A stretch of 64,000 bases of DNA from Letharia columbiana. Lineage: Eukaryota; Ascomycota; Lecanoromycetes; Lecanorales; Parmeliaceae. A program made the translations under genes and the position numbers. Of this stretch, positions 45,801 through 57,036 are shown piece by piece. Position 1 is the first letter of the stretch. The number at the start of each line of letters is the position of its first letter. The stretch lies in NCBI RefSeq assembly GCF_014066305.1, contig NW_023501063.1, forward strand, positions 248,001 through 312,000, written 5' to 3'. The notes under the pieces are model-generated. The model saw nothing but the letters and a program-made list of their open reading frames with translations. It was not told the DNA's origin and did not search any database.

Positions 45801-45843
45801 GAAGGTGTAAGGTCCTCTTCCAAGAAGGCTTGGGCCCAAGCAT
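42808..45843 (-). CDS. ISM1: mitochondrial isoleucyl-tRNA synthetase
   Basis: Single exon, 1011 aa. Class I synthetase charging mitochondrial tRNA-Ile. Seen: [20 protein letters not shown] with the HIGH motif at about 70, [10 protein letters not shown], the editing-domain segment [32 protein letters not shown], and [14 protein letters not shown] (class I KMSKS loop). The anticodon-binding region follows, then a C-terminal CNRCW...CRRC zinc-finger-like segment typical of bacterial/organellar IleRS. The length and bacterial-type features mark the organellar rather than the cytosolic enzyme. Two in-frame TGA codons lie immediately before ATG 45843, fixing it as the earliest start unless an upstream exon exists. 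The basic N-terminus ([17 protein letters not shown]) fits an import signal. Confidence 0.95.
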   Translation of the reverse strand: [1011 protein letters not shown]

Positions 45844-46140
45844 GCCTCATCAATATCGTGACATACAACCAGCTAATTCTGTCAAAGTCGAGCTTAGTCA
45901 TCACCAAAAGTCGAATTGCTTGAAATTTCTCGAGTTCAAACCAAGACTGGGTTATGTTTCCCATAGCGTTGAAAGTAACTACGGATTGTTGCATGTGTAA
46001 CATGGGAATATTATGGCTGTTCGTCTGTATTCTAATGGTGAAGAATGATACGTTGTCATTAATTCCAATATCACTACGCTAGAAGGGGTATCTTCGCAAT
46101 ATTTATCATGTTCTTCCCAGAATTTCTCAATACCTACCCG
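45844..46140. other. short intergenic region upstream of ISM1
   Basis: 297 bp between the ISM1 start and the 3' end of the PHAF1-like gene, both on the minus strand. No coding signal. Confidence 0.5.
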
Positions 46141-47761
46141 TCAATACACCGTCAAGCAGCTTACAGCATCATTCCTGAGTACCTCGAACAATAACCCAGG
46201 AAAACCAAACAGCTTAGTGTTACCGTACCCTGGACCATCTCTGGCCGTACTGTCCATTGAGCCTTCTCGCTGGGTGTCTGTGCTTTCCTCCCATCCGCCG
46301 AGCAGTTCGCAGCTGCTCCCTGGACTTTCTGCCAATTCTCTGTTGAGCACTATGTGCCTTTGGAGTGAGTCCTCGCCGTTCTCACCCGCAGAATGGTTTC
46401 GCGAGATCTGCCGGAGGGATCCAGACAGTGTGGTAAAGGGAGTCTCCGAATTCAAGGCACCGTCGAGTTCAGAGGTTTGGACATCAATGACCCAACGACT
46501 ACGGCGATAGCGATTAAATGGATAAGATCCTGGCACGTTGGCGTGCAAGAGAACCTTTGTTGCCACAAGCTGGTTTGACTCCCCTACTTCGACCATCTCT
46601 CTGCCGTCATTCTCAGCAGAAGAGAAACTAGGGGCCGGAAGGGTGGGCCGTGAGATGAAGATATCAAACCCATGGTTGAAGTAGTTGTAGAAGCATTCGG
46701 CAGACGAGTCTGCCTTTGTGTTACCCGTAGCGTTCGACCGTTCTTCAGCGTCTGAGTCGTCGGTGGCTGATTGCAGAGAGGACTGATCAGTATCGGTCAT
46801 GTCTTCATGATTAGTGTAGAAGGTGCCGGATGAGGTCCTTGCGGTTTTTCGATCCCTATGCTGAATTTTGTAGACAGCCATCTTCCGGTCAGATTTGTGG
46901 TATATCGCGTCTGGTGGGCCCAATTCTGCCACAAGATCTTGTGGAGTGGTCTTGCCCAGACTGATCCGAAAGTTCGGGGTATTGGCACCTCTTTCAACGT
47001 CTACCCAACCATTGCCACGAATTCTAACAAGATCAACTTCACGCGGGCGGAACTCTTTACCACGGCTCGAAAGCGCAAGTAACCTTGGGTTCGAGCATGG
47101 AGTAATCATCAACTCGTGACACGCATCTTGCCATGATTCACCACCAAAAATCGCCATCGATTTCCCGGGTGCAGCAGCGTTGGAAGAAAGTAAAGAAACA
47201 AAGTCCTTGGCAGGATCCCATTTGGAATCCTGGAATGGAAACGTGAATGCGATACCCGGGTATGATAGTATGTACAATCCTTGGGTCAAGCCCGAGTTGG
47301 AAGCTGGTGGAATGTATTCTCCAGGAAACGCGGGGCCCATTAGTCTATTGTAGACGTGTCGAAAGGCTGGGCCGCTTGAACTTGATGTTGAAGAATCTGG
47401 CCCTGTTGTCTCAGGTAGTTTGACCAGATCAGTATTCTTGTAGATCAACTGCGTCTTGGTGAAATCCAGGACCTCGATCAGCCTAAGTCTCTGGTCAGGT
47501 CCATCGAATCGTAGACGAATGCCATTCGGAGGTAGATTCAGTATGACAGGGGCAGCAAGAGGCTTGGACGGCGAATAGGAGACGTCTATGCTAGGGTAAA
47601 CCTGTACTTGGGCTTTCAGTCGCGTCAAGACATCGTGCAACGAAGCTCCTAAGACTATAGTCCGTTAGCAAGAACGAAGCTTGTACGGAGGTCTACCTAC
47701 CGAGGAAACCAAGCCCACGGCCTGGGTGCACCTGCATCGCTGGGTTTGAAGACATTGCCAT
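46141..47761 (-). CDS. UPF0183/PHAF1-family protein
   Basis: Exons 47761-47701 and 47648-46141 (52-bp intron) give 522 aa. The start reads MAMSSNPAMQVHPGRGLGFL and the splice joins GLGFLG to ASLHDVLTRLKAQVQVYPSI, the family hallmark. Further conserved blocks are NLPPNGIRLRFDGPDQRLRL, the YPGIAFTFPF segment, FRISLGKTTPQDLVAELGPP and YFNHGFDIF. In animals the family member PHAF1 (C16orf70) binds phosphoinositides at the phagophore during autophagy; the fungal role is not established. Insertions rich in Ser/Glu near the middle and in the C-terminal third make it longer than the animal protein. Divergent from kinesin-5, with 305 bp between starts. Confidence 0.9.
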
Positions 47762-48066
47762 CGTATCAAATCGGTATCTGATTAGACATGAATGGGATGG
47801 AAGATCTGGGAAGAAATAGTGTCGGAGAACATGATTGCTACCTGAAGACGGGCAGCTGACATTTGGAGGGGTGGAGCGGCCGAGGGGCATCTGCCCCATC
47901 GGCATAAAGTCGGCCCTGACTGGTCCCTTGCATTAGCGCAGATCTTTGTTTATTGCTTGGCATTTGTCGCCATGTTTACGGGCGACTTGTTACATCTCTC
48001 TGACTAGATATACTTACGCAGATATCGCGAACTCTACTTGAGAAAGGAGCTGTAGTACCAGAATCA
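47762..48066. promoter_or_regulatory. shared upstream region of the PHAF1-like gene (-) and kinesin-5 (+)
   Basis: 305-bp head-to-head intergenic segment. No specific factor site is claimed. Confidence 0.45.
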
Positions 48067-51000
48067 ATGGCTGGCATACCGCGCCCTGCCTCTGGCCTAG
48101 CGAACAAGAAACACTCAATGCGACCGCCAATGTCTAGACCCACTGCGCCTGCCAGGGCACAATCAAGCGCACCTTCGCTCAATGCGAGAACTCAATCAGG
48201 TACCGTCTCACCAGCTGACAGCATCATGTCACTGTCAACGAACACATCACATTCAAGGTCTCCAAAAAAGCGAAAGGAGCGAGATTTCGACGCCGATGGA
48301 GAAGAGACAAACATTCATGTGGTGGTTCGCTGTCGTGGGCGCAATGATCGAGAAGTGCGAGAGAATAGCGGAGTGGTTGTCTCTACAGACGGTGTTAAGG
48401 GGAAGAATGTGGAATTGTCGATGGGTGCCAGTGCGCTGAGCAACAAGACCTATCACTTCGACAAAGTCTTCTCGCCGGCTGCGGATCAATCCATGATCTA
48501 CGATGATGTTGTGACGCCAATTCTGGAGGAGGTAAGGACTGCAGCAGACCTTCCAATCCCTCAGTCTAACAAGTTGATGCAGATGCTCCAAGGCTACAAC
48601 TGTACTATATTCGCCTACGGCCAGACAGGCACTGGCAAGACCTACACAATGTCCGGAGACATGTCAGACACTCTGGGACTTCTCTCAGACTCGGCTGGTA
48701 TCATACCAAGAGTTCTACATTCCCTTTTCGGCAAGCTTGAAGAGGATGAGGCGGAGAGTTCTGTGAAATGTTCGTTCATTGAATTGTATAATGAAGAGTT
48801 ACGCGACTTGCTCTCTTTAGACGACACGACAAAGTTAAAAATCTACGACGATGCACAAAAGAAAGGCCATAGCGCTACGATTGTCCAAGGAATGGAGGAG
48901 GCCCACATCAAGACCGCAAGAGATGGTATCAAGCTGCTACAGGACGGAAGCCACAAGCGGCAAGTGGCAGCCACAAAGTGCAACGATCTGAGTTCTCGAA
49001 GCCATACGGTCTTCACTATGACTGCCTATATCAAGAGAACCACCGAAACTGGTGAAGACTTTGTCAGTGCTGGGAAGCTCAATCTGGTGGACCTTGCTGG
49101 CAGCGAGAATATACAACGGAGTGGAGCCGAGAACAAGCGTGCTGCTGAAGCGGGATTAATCAACAAAAGTCTACTGACTCTCGGCAGAGTCATCAACGCG
49201 CTCGTCGAAAGAGGCTCACATATTCCATACCGTGAGTCCAAACTCACCCGACTCTTGCAAGATTCTTTAGGCGGTCGAACGAAGACATGCATCATCGCAA
49301 CAGTCTCGCCGGCGAAAAGTAACTTGGAAGAAACAATTTCGACGTTGGACTATGCCTTCCGCGCCAAAAACATAAAAAACAAGCCCCAGGTCAATCAAAT
49401 GGTCTCAAAGAAGACCCTTCTTCGCGAGTTCACTGCGGAGATTGAGAAGCTAAAGGGAGAGCTCATAGCCACTAGACAGCGCAACGGTGTCTACTTGACG
49501 ACAGAAGGCTACGAAGCGATGGTAGGAGAGAGCGAGTCTCGAAGGATCCTCAGCGAAGAGCAGCAGGCCAGGATCGAGACGATGGAAACCAACTTGAGAA
49601 ACAAAGTCCAGGAGTTGTTTTCTCTGACGAGTAGTTTCAACTTCCTGAAAAGGGATAACGATTGCACGAAGCAAATCCTCGATGAGACCAAGGACGTCCT
49701 GGAGAAGACAGAGATTGTGCTGGCAGATACGCGGCAAACTCTTGCTGAAGAAACAACGCTCAGGAAAGCTCATCAAGTCACAGAGGAGCAGCTGAACAAC
49801 GTTGGGGGAGAACTCATTTCGACGCTTGCAAAGACTGTCTCTGATGTTGGCGGCTTGCACTCTAAGGTCAAGAGAAAGTCTGACCTGCAAACCCTTAATC
49901 GCCAAGGATGGCAGGCATCACAAAGCAAAGTTGTTGACGTTACTCAGCTCGTAGATTCCAAACTTGGAGATTTCAAGACGCAGCAAGAACAACTCATAGC
50001 GACCCTGTCAGGCCGGATGCAGGGGTTTGTGCAGGAAGAACTGCAGAAGCTAGGAGCTACGCAAGACCTACTCCGGGGGAAGGTTGCATCTTTCGAAGCC
50101 TCGGAAAAGGAAGTAAACCAACAGACCTCGGGGGCGAAAGAAGACATGAACGTTGTTCTTGAGGAGATCAAAGTTCTTCGGGAAGACGTCAAGCGCAAAG
50201 TTGGCGAAGGACTGAATGGACTATCCGCAGCTGCTGGACGTATATCAGCTGAAGTCATCAACGAGCTGGGGTCTTTCCATACTCAGGTAAGCAATAGAAA
50301 GACCTGGCTTGCTCGCGTCGTGAGCTGATGCGATTGCTAGCTCCACACTTCCTACAGCTCGCTTGGAAAGGATTTTAAAACCCTCTTCGAAGAGCTTGTC
50401 AAGCATGTCAATTCACAGAAGGATGAAGCCGATAGTCTCAGACAGAAAGCTTCGGCTGCTGCAAAGGGTGCGATCCAAGCAGATGGAGATGTGTCCGCTC
50501 GATTGGAGACATGCCTCAACGAAGAGCGCGCTCAAGCCTCTAAGGATCGTCAAAACCTGCTCGCGCAAATAACAACTCTTATCAATCGATCTGCCGAGGA
50601 GCAAGGTTCACGATGGGAGTCGAAGATCACTGCCGTGCGAAAGGATATCACGTCTGCGAGATCGACGCTTGACACAGCAAATGAGAACTACAACAACAAT
50701 ATGGACGTCTGGTCAGAGAAGGAGAACTTGCTTGTCGGCGAGGTCTTGAAATCTAAGGACACCCTAAAGAGCAAGATGAAGGACGATTGGAAGGCCATCA
50801 ATGAGCATAACGTCTCGATCCAGGCCACGACCAAGTCGGTCCATGAAGAGACAATCCGCATAGTCGACGCTCAGATGAAGGACATGGCTACCCAGATGCA
50901 AGCACTCGACGACTTTGTGACACGAGCACGATCTCAGAACGAACGTCATCACAGCAGACATGTTACCTCGTTGCAAGGCTTAGCATCTACCGTTCACCAA

Positions 51001-51663
51001 TCCTACTCAAGCATTGGCGATCATTTTGTCTCGACGTATGACCGAGTCCGTGAAATTGGAGCCGATGTGTCTACCCAGAGCACGGCCCTATCGGCTTCTC
51101 TACCTCCTCTTGATTCAACAATTCAGCAGCCTCTTGCAGAGCTTCGTGCCGACATTACAGCTGCACCTCTAAAGGAATACGTCCCCACTGGCGAAACGCC
51201 CCGAAAGACGCAATATCAGTACCCAACCACTCTTTCACGTACCGAGCCTCACGACAAAATCCTTGGCAAGCAAGCTCCTTCATCACCTCGTCAGGCCATT
51301 AGCACCCATTCCCCTAACAAATCTCCAAGCAAATCAATTGTCTACACCGACGCACCAGCCATCAACGGCATTCCGCCGACATCTCCTTCCAAAGACCTCA
51401 ACCCAGCAAGCTTACGCGAGATCGACTTGAACGTCAACGCCTCCCTCAAACGCAACAACAGCGACTCTCAGGCCCACACTGCAGCGACAGCTTTCAAGTC
51501 AGATCCGGAAGTAGTGGGAATGGGTCCGCCACCTCTGAAGAGGCAGGCCACGGAAAGTAAGCTGCCGCAGAAGTTTGGAGGTGGGAGGGCCGGCATGGTC
51601 AAGTTGGAGGGGAGAGAGAATGTGGGCGCGGGAAGGAGGTTGAGGAATAGTCCCACTGGTTGA
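48067..51663 (+). CDS. bimC: kinesin-5 (BimC/Cin8/Eg5-type mitotic motor)
   Basis: Exons 48067-48531, 48583-50286 and 50341-51663 (introns 51 and 54 bp) give 1163 aa. Intron 1 is in frame and open but has gtaagg, a tctaac branch and gcag, and removing it restores ILEE/MLQGYNCTIFAYGQTG. Motor domain about residues 80-430: P-loop GQTGTGKT (168-175), switch I NDLSSRSH, switch II DLAGSE, and HIPYRESKLTRLLQDSLGG. The stalk has long coiled coils. The tail carries the BimC box around TGETPRKTQYQYPTTLSRTE with its Cdk1-type Thr. It acts as a plus-end-directed tetramer that crosslinks and slides spindle microtubules for bipolar spindle assembly. The start is the first Met, followed by a basic, Ser-rich head. 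Confidence 0.96.
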
Positions 51664-51953
51664 GAGATCTGATGGTTGACTGGGTTGTGGGGAGGAATGC
51701 TTGTTTGCCCTTGACAGCGTGATGTCTCTGCCATTTGGTGGAATGGAGTTGCGCTCTCGAAGGCGCAGCTTTCTGTATTGTTACTATGGCATGAATCCGG
51801 CCATTAATGCATGCTGTTTCTATCGCTTTGCTGTAGGGGTATATCGGATATCCTGGGTACCTTCCCCTGGCCTAGCTCCACTGCCCTGGACGGACTCCCA
51901 TATTGACCATACACTTCCATCGCTATGCCATGACGTTCAACTATATACAGCCA
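51664..51953. other. intergenic region between convergent kinesin-5 and polymerase kappa
   Basis: 290 bp. No coding signal; presumably both 3' untranslated regions. Confidence 0.5.
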
Positions 51954-54057
51954 TCAAGTCCTCTGCAATCCGAAGAAAAGCCTCTTATTCCCCCTGTCAC
52001 CCACCACCTCGCTTTTCCGCTTCCCCTTGGGCCTACCCCTGCCACTGCCACTGCCACCGTTGTTGCTATTGCTATTGCTATTCTCCTTCCCCCGCCCGTC
52101 TAACAACGGCTTCTCCAAGGCTGGAGGCGAAGACGAGGTCTCCGTCGCAGCCTCCTTGATCGTCTGTTTCGAAAGACAGAAATCGATGTGGTCATTGAAG
52201 TCTTTGTCGTTGGTTGACTGTGGCCGAGCGCAGATCGGGCAGGGCCAGAACGGTTCTTCTTCTTTAGCTGGCGGGACATGGTTTGTAGCTGGCTTTTGAA
52301 AGCCGACGGAGCTATTTGGACCCCTGTATGTGGGATCGGGGTTGGGTAGAATCTCTCTGCCGTGCTTATGCCGTCTGTTCGCTTCTTCGAGCTGCTCTTC
52401 TGCTGTGAGAGGGTCTGATCCGTTCGTATCTTGTTCTTGGCTGAGTTGCTCCAGCTCGTTCATCTCGTCCTGGCGTTCCTGTCTAGCGGCCTCTTCAAAC
52501 TCTTCTTCGGGCCAGACCTCCCATTCGCCGTTATCGTCCACTGTTGTGTTTACGGGGCCTGGTTCGCCATCTGCGGCCGATGGGTGCCGCATGCCGAAGA
52601 AGTCCGTGCCACTCCTTTTAGTGCTGACCAGGTGCGTGCATCTGAGGCCCATGAGCCGGAGCTTCATGCCGGGTATCTCTTTCTCGTGCTTCGTTAACAT
52701 CGGCAGAGAGTATGTGTAAAGATCGTCCGCAGTTCTGACGGCCTTTGGAGGAATGACCTGCCTTGTGAGGACCTCATACGTGTGGAGCTTCACCTTGAGG
52801 ACCAGCGTCTTGCCTTTGAATTGTGTGCGAGTGAGATCTTTTTCCAGCTCCTCAGCAATCCATCGAAGCTTTTCTCGAAGTTCAGTTTTATCGCTCATAT
52901 CATGGAACGTGCTTTCTGTCCCTACGCTTTTTCTTTCGTAATCCTCTGCAGGTTGAACCTTTGTACGTCCGAGACCGAGGTAGCATTGCATGAGGAACTG
53001 GAACGCTTTCTCTCCGAAGAGCTTGGAGAGGTAGGCACGCTGAGAGTAGAGGTCTCCACAAGTCTTTACGCCAATAGCGTCGAGCTCGCGCTCAAAGACT
53101 CGACCAACACCATTGACTTTGCGGGTGGGCAGATCACGCATGAAGGCGACGATGGTGGCTCTGTCGTTGGCGACTGTAAATTGCCCATTTGGCTTGTTCC
53201 GATTGGAAGCAATCTTGGCGATTTTGGCATTTGCGGCGATGCCAGCGGATATGGTGATTTTCGTTTTCTCGGCGACCTCATTCCGCAGCTGTGAGACAGC
53301 ATCTTCAGGATCCATGTGCTTTTCCTCGCAGTACTGCGTGATGTTGAGGTACGCCTCGTCGATACTGGCGCTCTCAAATCGCGGGTCGTATTCTACCAAA
53401 ATCTCCCTTACTTCCTGCGCCTTCGCCGTGTACTTCGCAAAGTTCAAGGGTAGGCAGATGAGGTCTGGACAGAGCTTCATGGCCACGAAGCCTGCCATAC
53501 CGCTCCGGCAGCCGAATTTTCTCGCGTGATAATTGCATGTTGTAAGGACACCTTTTCCAACAGCCATAGGTACATGCTTAAGTTCCGGCCTGTCCAGCTC
53601 TTCAACCGCTGCATAGAAGGCATCACAGTCGATATGAACGACAGTCTGACTTAGATCTCGAGACAACTCAAGCTCCGCAATGTATTCATCGGCGCGCCGG
53701 AGGTCTGAAGCAAGGTCGACACGCTCGAGCTGCCGTTTGCGGGCTAGGATCTTTTCGATCTTCTGTGTGAGGTTCTTGTCTTTGTGTTCCTCGTTGTTGA
53801 AGTACTTAGAGCCTTTGGAGGCATTGTATATTACCTCTGAAACCTGCATGGCTGTCAGCACATAAGTCCCACATTTAAGCCCAAGCCTAATCCGCAATTA
53901 CCTTTTGCTGATCGACTGTGTCCTGTCCCGCCTTCGTGAGGGATGGTCCGAGGAGATGATACTTGAGAGTGTCATGATCACTGATGATGGGCACGGACGC
54001 AACCTCCACGACGGCCTCATGAACTTTTGATGATAGACCTTGGCCATTAGTGGTCAT
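51954..54057 (-). CDS. DNA polymerase kappa (DinB, Y-family)
   Basis: Exons 54057-53902 and 53843-51954 (58-bp intron) give 681 aa. The splice joins VDQQK to VSEVIYNASKGSKYF, the kappa-specific N-clasp. The catalytic core has VVHIDCDAFYAAVE and SIDEAYLN (metal-binding acidic residues), GRKFGCRSGM-type finger text (YHARKFGCRSGMAGF), the helix-hairpin-helix region RKVNGVGRVFERELDAIGVK, and the little-finger domain. A C-terminal C2HC ubiquitin-binding zinc finger (WPCPICARP...HIDFC) should bind ubiquitinated PCNA, and the extreme C-terminus KRLFFGLQRT may be a PCNA-interacting tail. Works in error-prone translesion synthesis past minor-groove adducts in the nucleus. The tail before it holds Asn-Ser and Gly-Ser repeats from short tandem repeats at 52030-52080. 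Confidence 0.95.
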
Positions 54058-55267
54058 CTCGCTCGACAGGGTTGGACAGCTTTGCTATTCGACATTGGAC
54101 ATTAGGAGAACGCGTTAGTAGGGTTCAATGCTTCATGGAGTTGAGCAGCCAGTGTTATCTTGCTCGATAGTCGCTTTGAGATTTAAGTCTGACGTGATAC
54201 GGTTTCCCTCACACGCGTGACGTGAGAAGTTAAAGGTCATAATTAGTGATCAGAGACTGAGCTTTAAGACTGATACTACTGAGGTCCTATATTGCCTCAA
54301 ATCGTAAAGAGCTTGGCTTAGTCGGAAGAACTTTAATCCGTACTAGATTAAGGTACCTCGAACAATTATTCCGCTATCTCAATCTATGATTGCTGTTTCC
54401 GTATGAATCGGTGAATACGGACTACGAATGTGACAAACCCAGTAGCAGCTAGCATGGCGGCAGTATCTGCGATTTCCTCATCCTCCCTCTTATGTATGCA
54501 TAAGTCTGCCAAAATTTCGGCTCCTCGCCATTGAAACACCTCTCAGGAGGAAGATATTCATCCACCCGTCACATCTTCAACAGATCTCTATGGCTCAATC
54601 TTCTTCAGTATGCGAAGTAATATGCTTGCCACTCTTTGTTATAGGGCATGTAATTGACATGATGTAAGAAGTATGTAGTTTGTCAATATCTAAGTGTTGT
54701 GGGCTTTTTTTGAGCACGCCTTTGATTGATAAAAAGTCTCTTAAATACCTTCTTCTCCGTCTTATTACTTACGTATACAGATAGTCAGCTACATAATCCT
54801 GCGCCCAATTTCTTCAGCATCATTCAAACTTGGATCCCAATCGAAGTTCTCGTCTGAGTCTGATAATCTCAGTCTGATCCTTTCCACCTAGTTCAGGACT
54901 TAAGCGATATATTGCAGTCCGCCACGGTCTCATGTATTAGATCACTAGATACGAGCCACTGATACTAAGGTCTCACCGCAAAAATTACGCAATCCTTGCT
55001 CTGGACTAGAGTCCGGCACCTCGATGGAGCACGGATTGTCAAAATAGCCTCAGTTCGAACCCGTCCAGGCCTCCAGATTAATAGTCCGGACTATTGGGCA
55101 CCTTGTCTTCGGGCTCTCTGGGTGGAACCTTGAACTGTCCTCAATACTAGTATCCGGACTTTCGAGGACTATACACACTCACTCTTCCTTCGTGCTTTCC
55201 ATTACCTACCTGCGATAACAGCGTTTTGATCTTCCTCCTGATCAAATCATCAGGCCGTGCAATCACC
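54058..55267. other. 1.2-kb gap
   Basis: No gene recognised. AT-rich. Includes the divergent upstream regions of polymerase kappa and the rhodopsin-domain pseudogene. A GTTCGAA at about 55051 was checked as a tRNA B box and rejected. Confidence 0.45.
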
Positions 55268-55903
55268 ATGTCTGCAATCTCGAATGCTACACCAGAGCAA
55301 CTGCAAGCGTTGCTCAACGGTCCTGCTTTGAAGCCTCCACCGGGAGTCATCCCTGACTTCACTGACCCGTCGACTTCGCATCGCAGGGGCGTAGCTGTGT
55401 TGAAATAGTCTCTCTGCTTCTGTCCGCGTTCGCTGTGGCTATGCATATCTACACGAAAGCTCGTTTTATGCATCAGATGGCGGCTGCAGCATGTACGACC
55501 CTTCTGTTCTTAGCTGGTTGTTCACGCTGATAATTATTAGACGTAATCCTCTTGGGATGCGTGTGTCTTCTGTGCTTTGCGAAGTCTGTTTTAACACTTC
55601 GCAGGGATTCCTTGTTGGCTATTTCATCATTGGCTGGCTTGTATCTGATATTGCTCCTGGAGCTAAGCAATGGGACGTTCAACTCGAAAACCTCGGCTCA
55701 TTCCTATATGTATGTGGCCCAGTGTCAGAGTGCTTTCCTCTTCGTAGCTGAAACCCTTGCAGTACATTCACGCCGGCACGGTCATATACGGAATCAGCAT
55801 ATCTTTAATCAAGCTTCCAATCTTGCTGCAATGGCTTTGTAATTATTTAGCAATGGCTTTGCGGGGACATCAGACACTCCACCCTAGATTGGAATGTCTT
55901 TGA
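55268..55903 (+). pseudogene. fungal rhodopsin-domain integral membrane protein, truncated and frame-shifted
   Basis: The start MSAISNATPEQLQALLNGPA followed by LKPPPGVIPDFTDP is the usual beginning of the large fungal SAT5-like / PTH11-related seven-helix membrane family. The frame then breaks at about 55407 (TAG). The next helix continues in another frame as SLLLSAFAVAMHIYTKARF. After a likely intron ending acttcgcag (55604) comes GFLVGYFIIGWLVSDIAPGA with KQWDVQLENLGSFLY. A clear intron (gtatgt at about 55710 to cttgcag at 55762) leads to YIHAGTVIYGISISLIKLPI, and the frame ends after LQWL at 55903. Helices 4-7 are missing. Splice sites are still recognisable, so the decay is recent. Confidence 0.7.
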
Positions 55904-57036
55904 ATCCGTAGGATTAGGCAAGGGACCATGTAATAGAGATTCAAGGACTGAAGTGACCTAGTGTGTTGGCGCGACGGGAGTCGCTGGATAATTGTGGTCG
56001 TAACTGTGGTTGGAAGGGTGACAGTGTAAGGAGTGATGGTGGTAGTACTGTCACCGTCGACTTGGAATCTTGGAGTAATCGTTCAGTGTGGAAGTCTGAC
56101 TAGGCCTACGTATTCACACCATCCTCAAGAGTCTTGGCATTGCCAAGCGATGATACTTACATCCACTGCGGCTGGCGCTTAGGGTAGGGCTATGCTTAAA
56201 ATTATACGCGCCGCTAGCGCGTCAGAATCGCCATGCCCTATCGGCTTCTCACGAGTAATTATTGCTTCACGAGCGTACAAGTATCACTCCTCCACTGCGA
56301 AGAGGGAATCTGTATTAGATCATTTTGGTGTCGGGAGACCTGCCAGTTTGGTAATCAATCTCGATGATCTTGAGAAATGCTTGACCCTTTGTAGGAGGAT
56401 TAAACTGATGTGGTAGCAGCACATCCGTACGGTCTGGTATAGCTTCTGAGTTCATGATGCTACGCTCCTGGTCATATCTGTCATCACCACTGAAATACTT
56501 TGACTGGCAGCTTGACCGCGTCCTCATAGCTACTGAGCGGCAATTACAGGACGAATTCAACCTTTTTTGGCAATAACCAGTTGTTCAAGGCAAGAAACTT
56601 TCTTCGTGCAAGAGACCATCCAATCATCATTTCCTTTGAGTCTCGTGTACGCTCGTTCTGCTTTCTTCGATGCCTCCGCGCCCTTTGTCCTCGATTACAA
56701 TGAGAGCATTGTTATCGGCCTCAAGCAACAAAGAATCATGATCAAGTTTGCCTTGCTTCGATTTTCTATCCTTTGTCTTTGCACTCGCACAAAGAGATCA
56801 CAACAAAGAGATCTCGTTATCCCATTACCAAGGGACTCGACCTTTAACACTGTTTTCTCGACTCTCTTAAAGGGTCAATATTCTCCTGCATTTCAACCAC
56901 ATACACTTTCTCATCTACAGGAAATTTCGCTATATATACCGTCACCAAACAAGACACGTCGGTCGACGACCTTCGCTTCACAGAGATCACTATCAAACAA
57001 CCAGGACACAGACTACCCTTAAGGAAGGGCATCAAG
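55904..57036. other. gap upstream of the 57037 gene
   Basis: No gene recognised. The last 250 bases before 57037 are C/A-rich with a tatatacc stretch at 56932 and look like the promoter and leader of the next gene. Confidence 0.45.

Noticed and set aside
55040..55065. GTTCGAA motif resembling a tRNA B box
   Set aside because: No A box at a suitable distance on either strand and no pairing acceptor stem.
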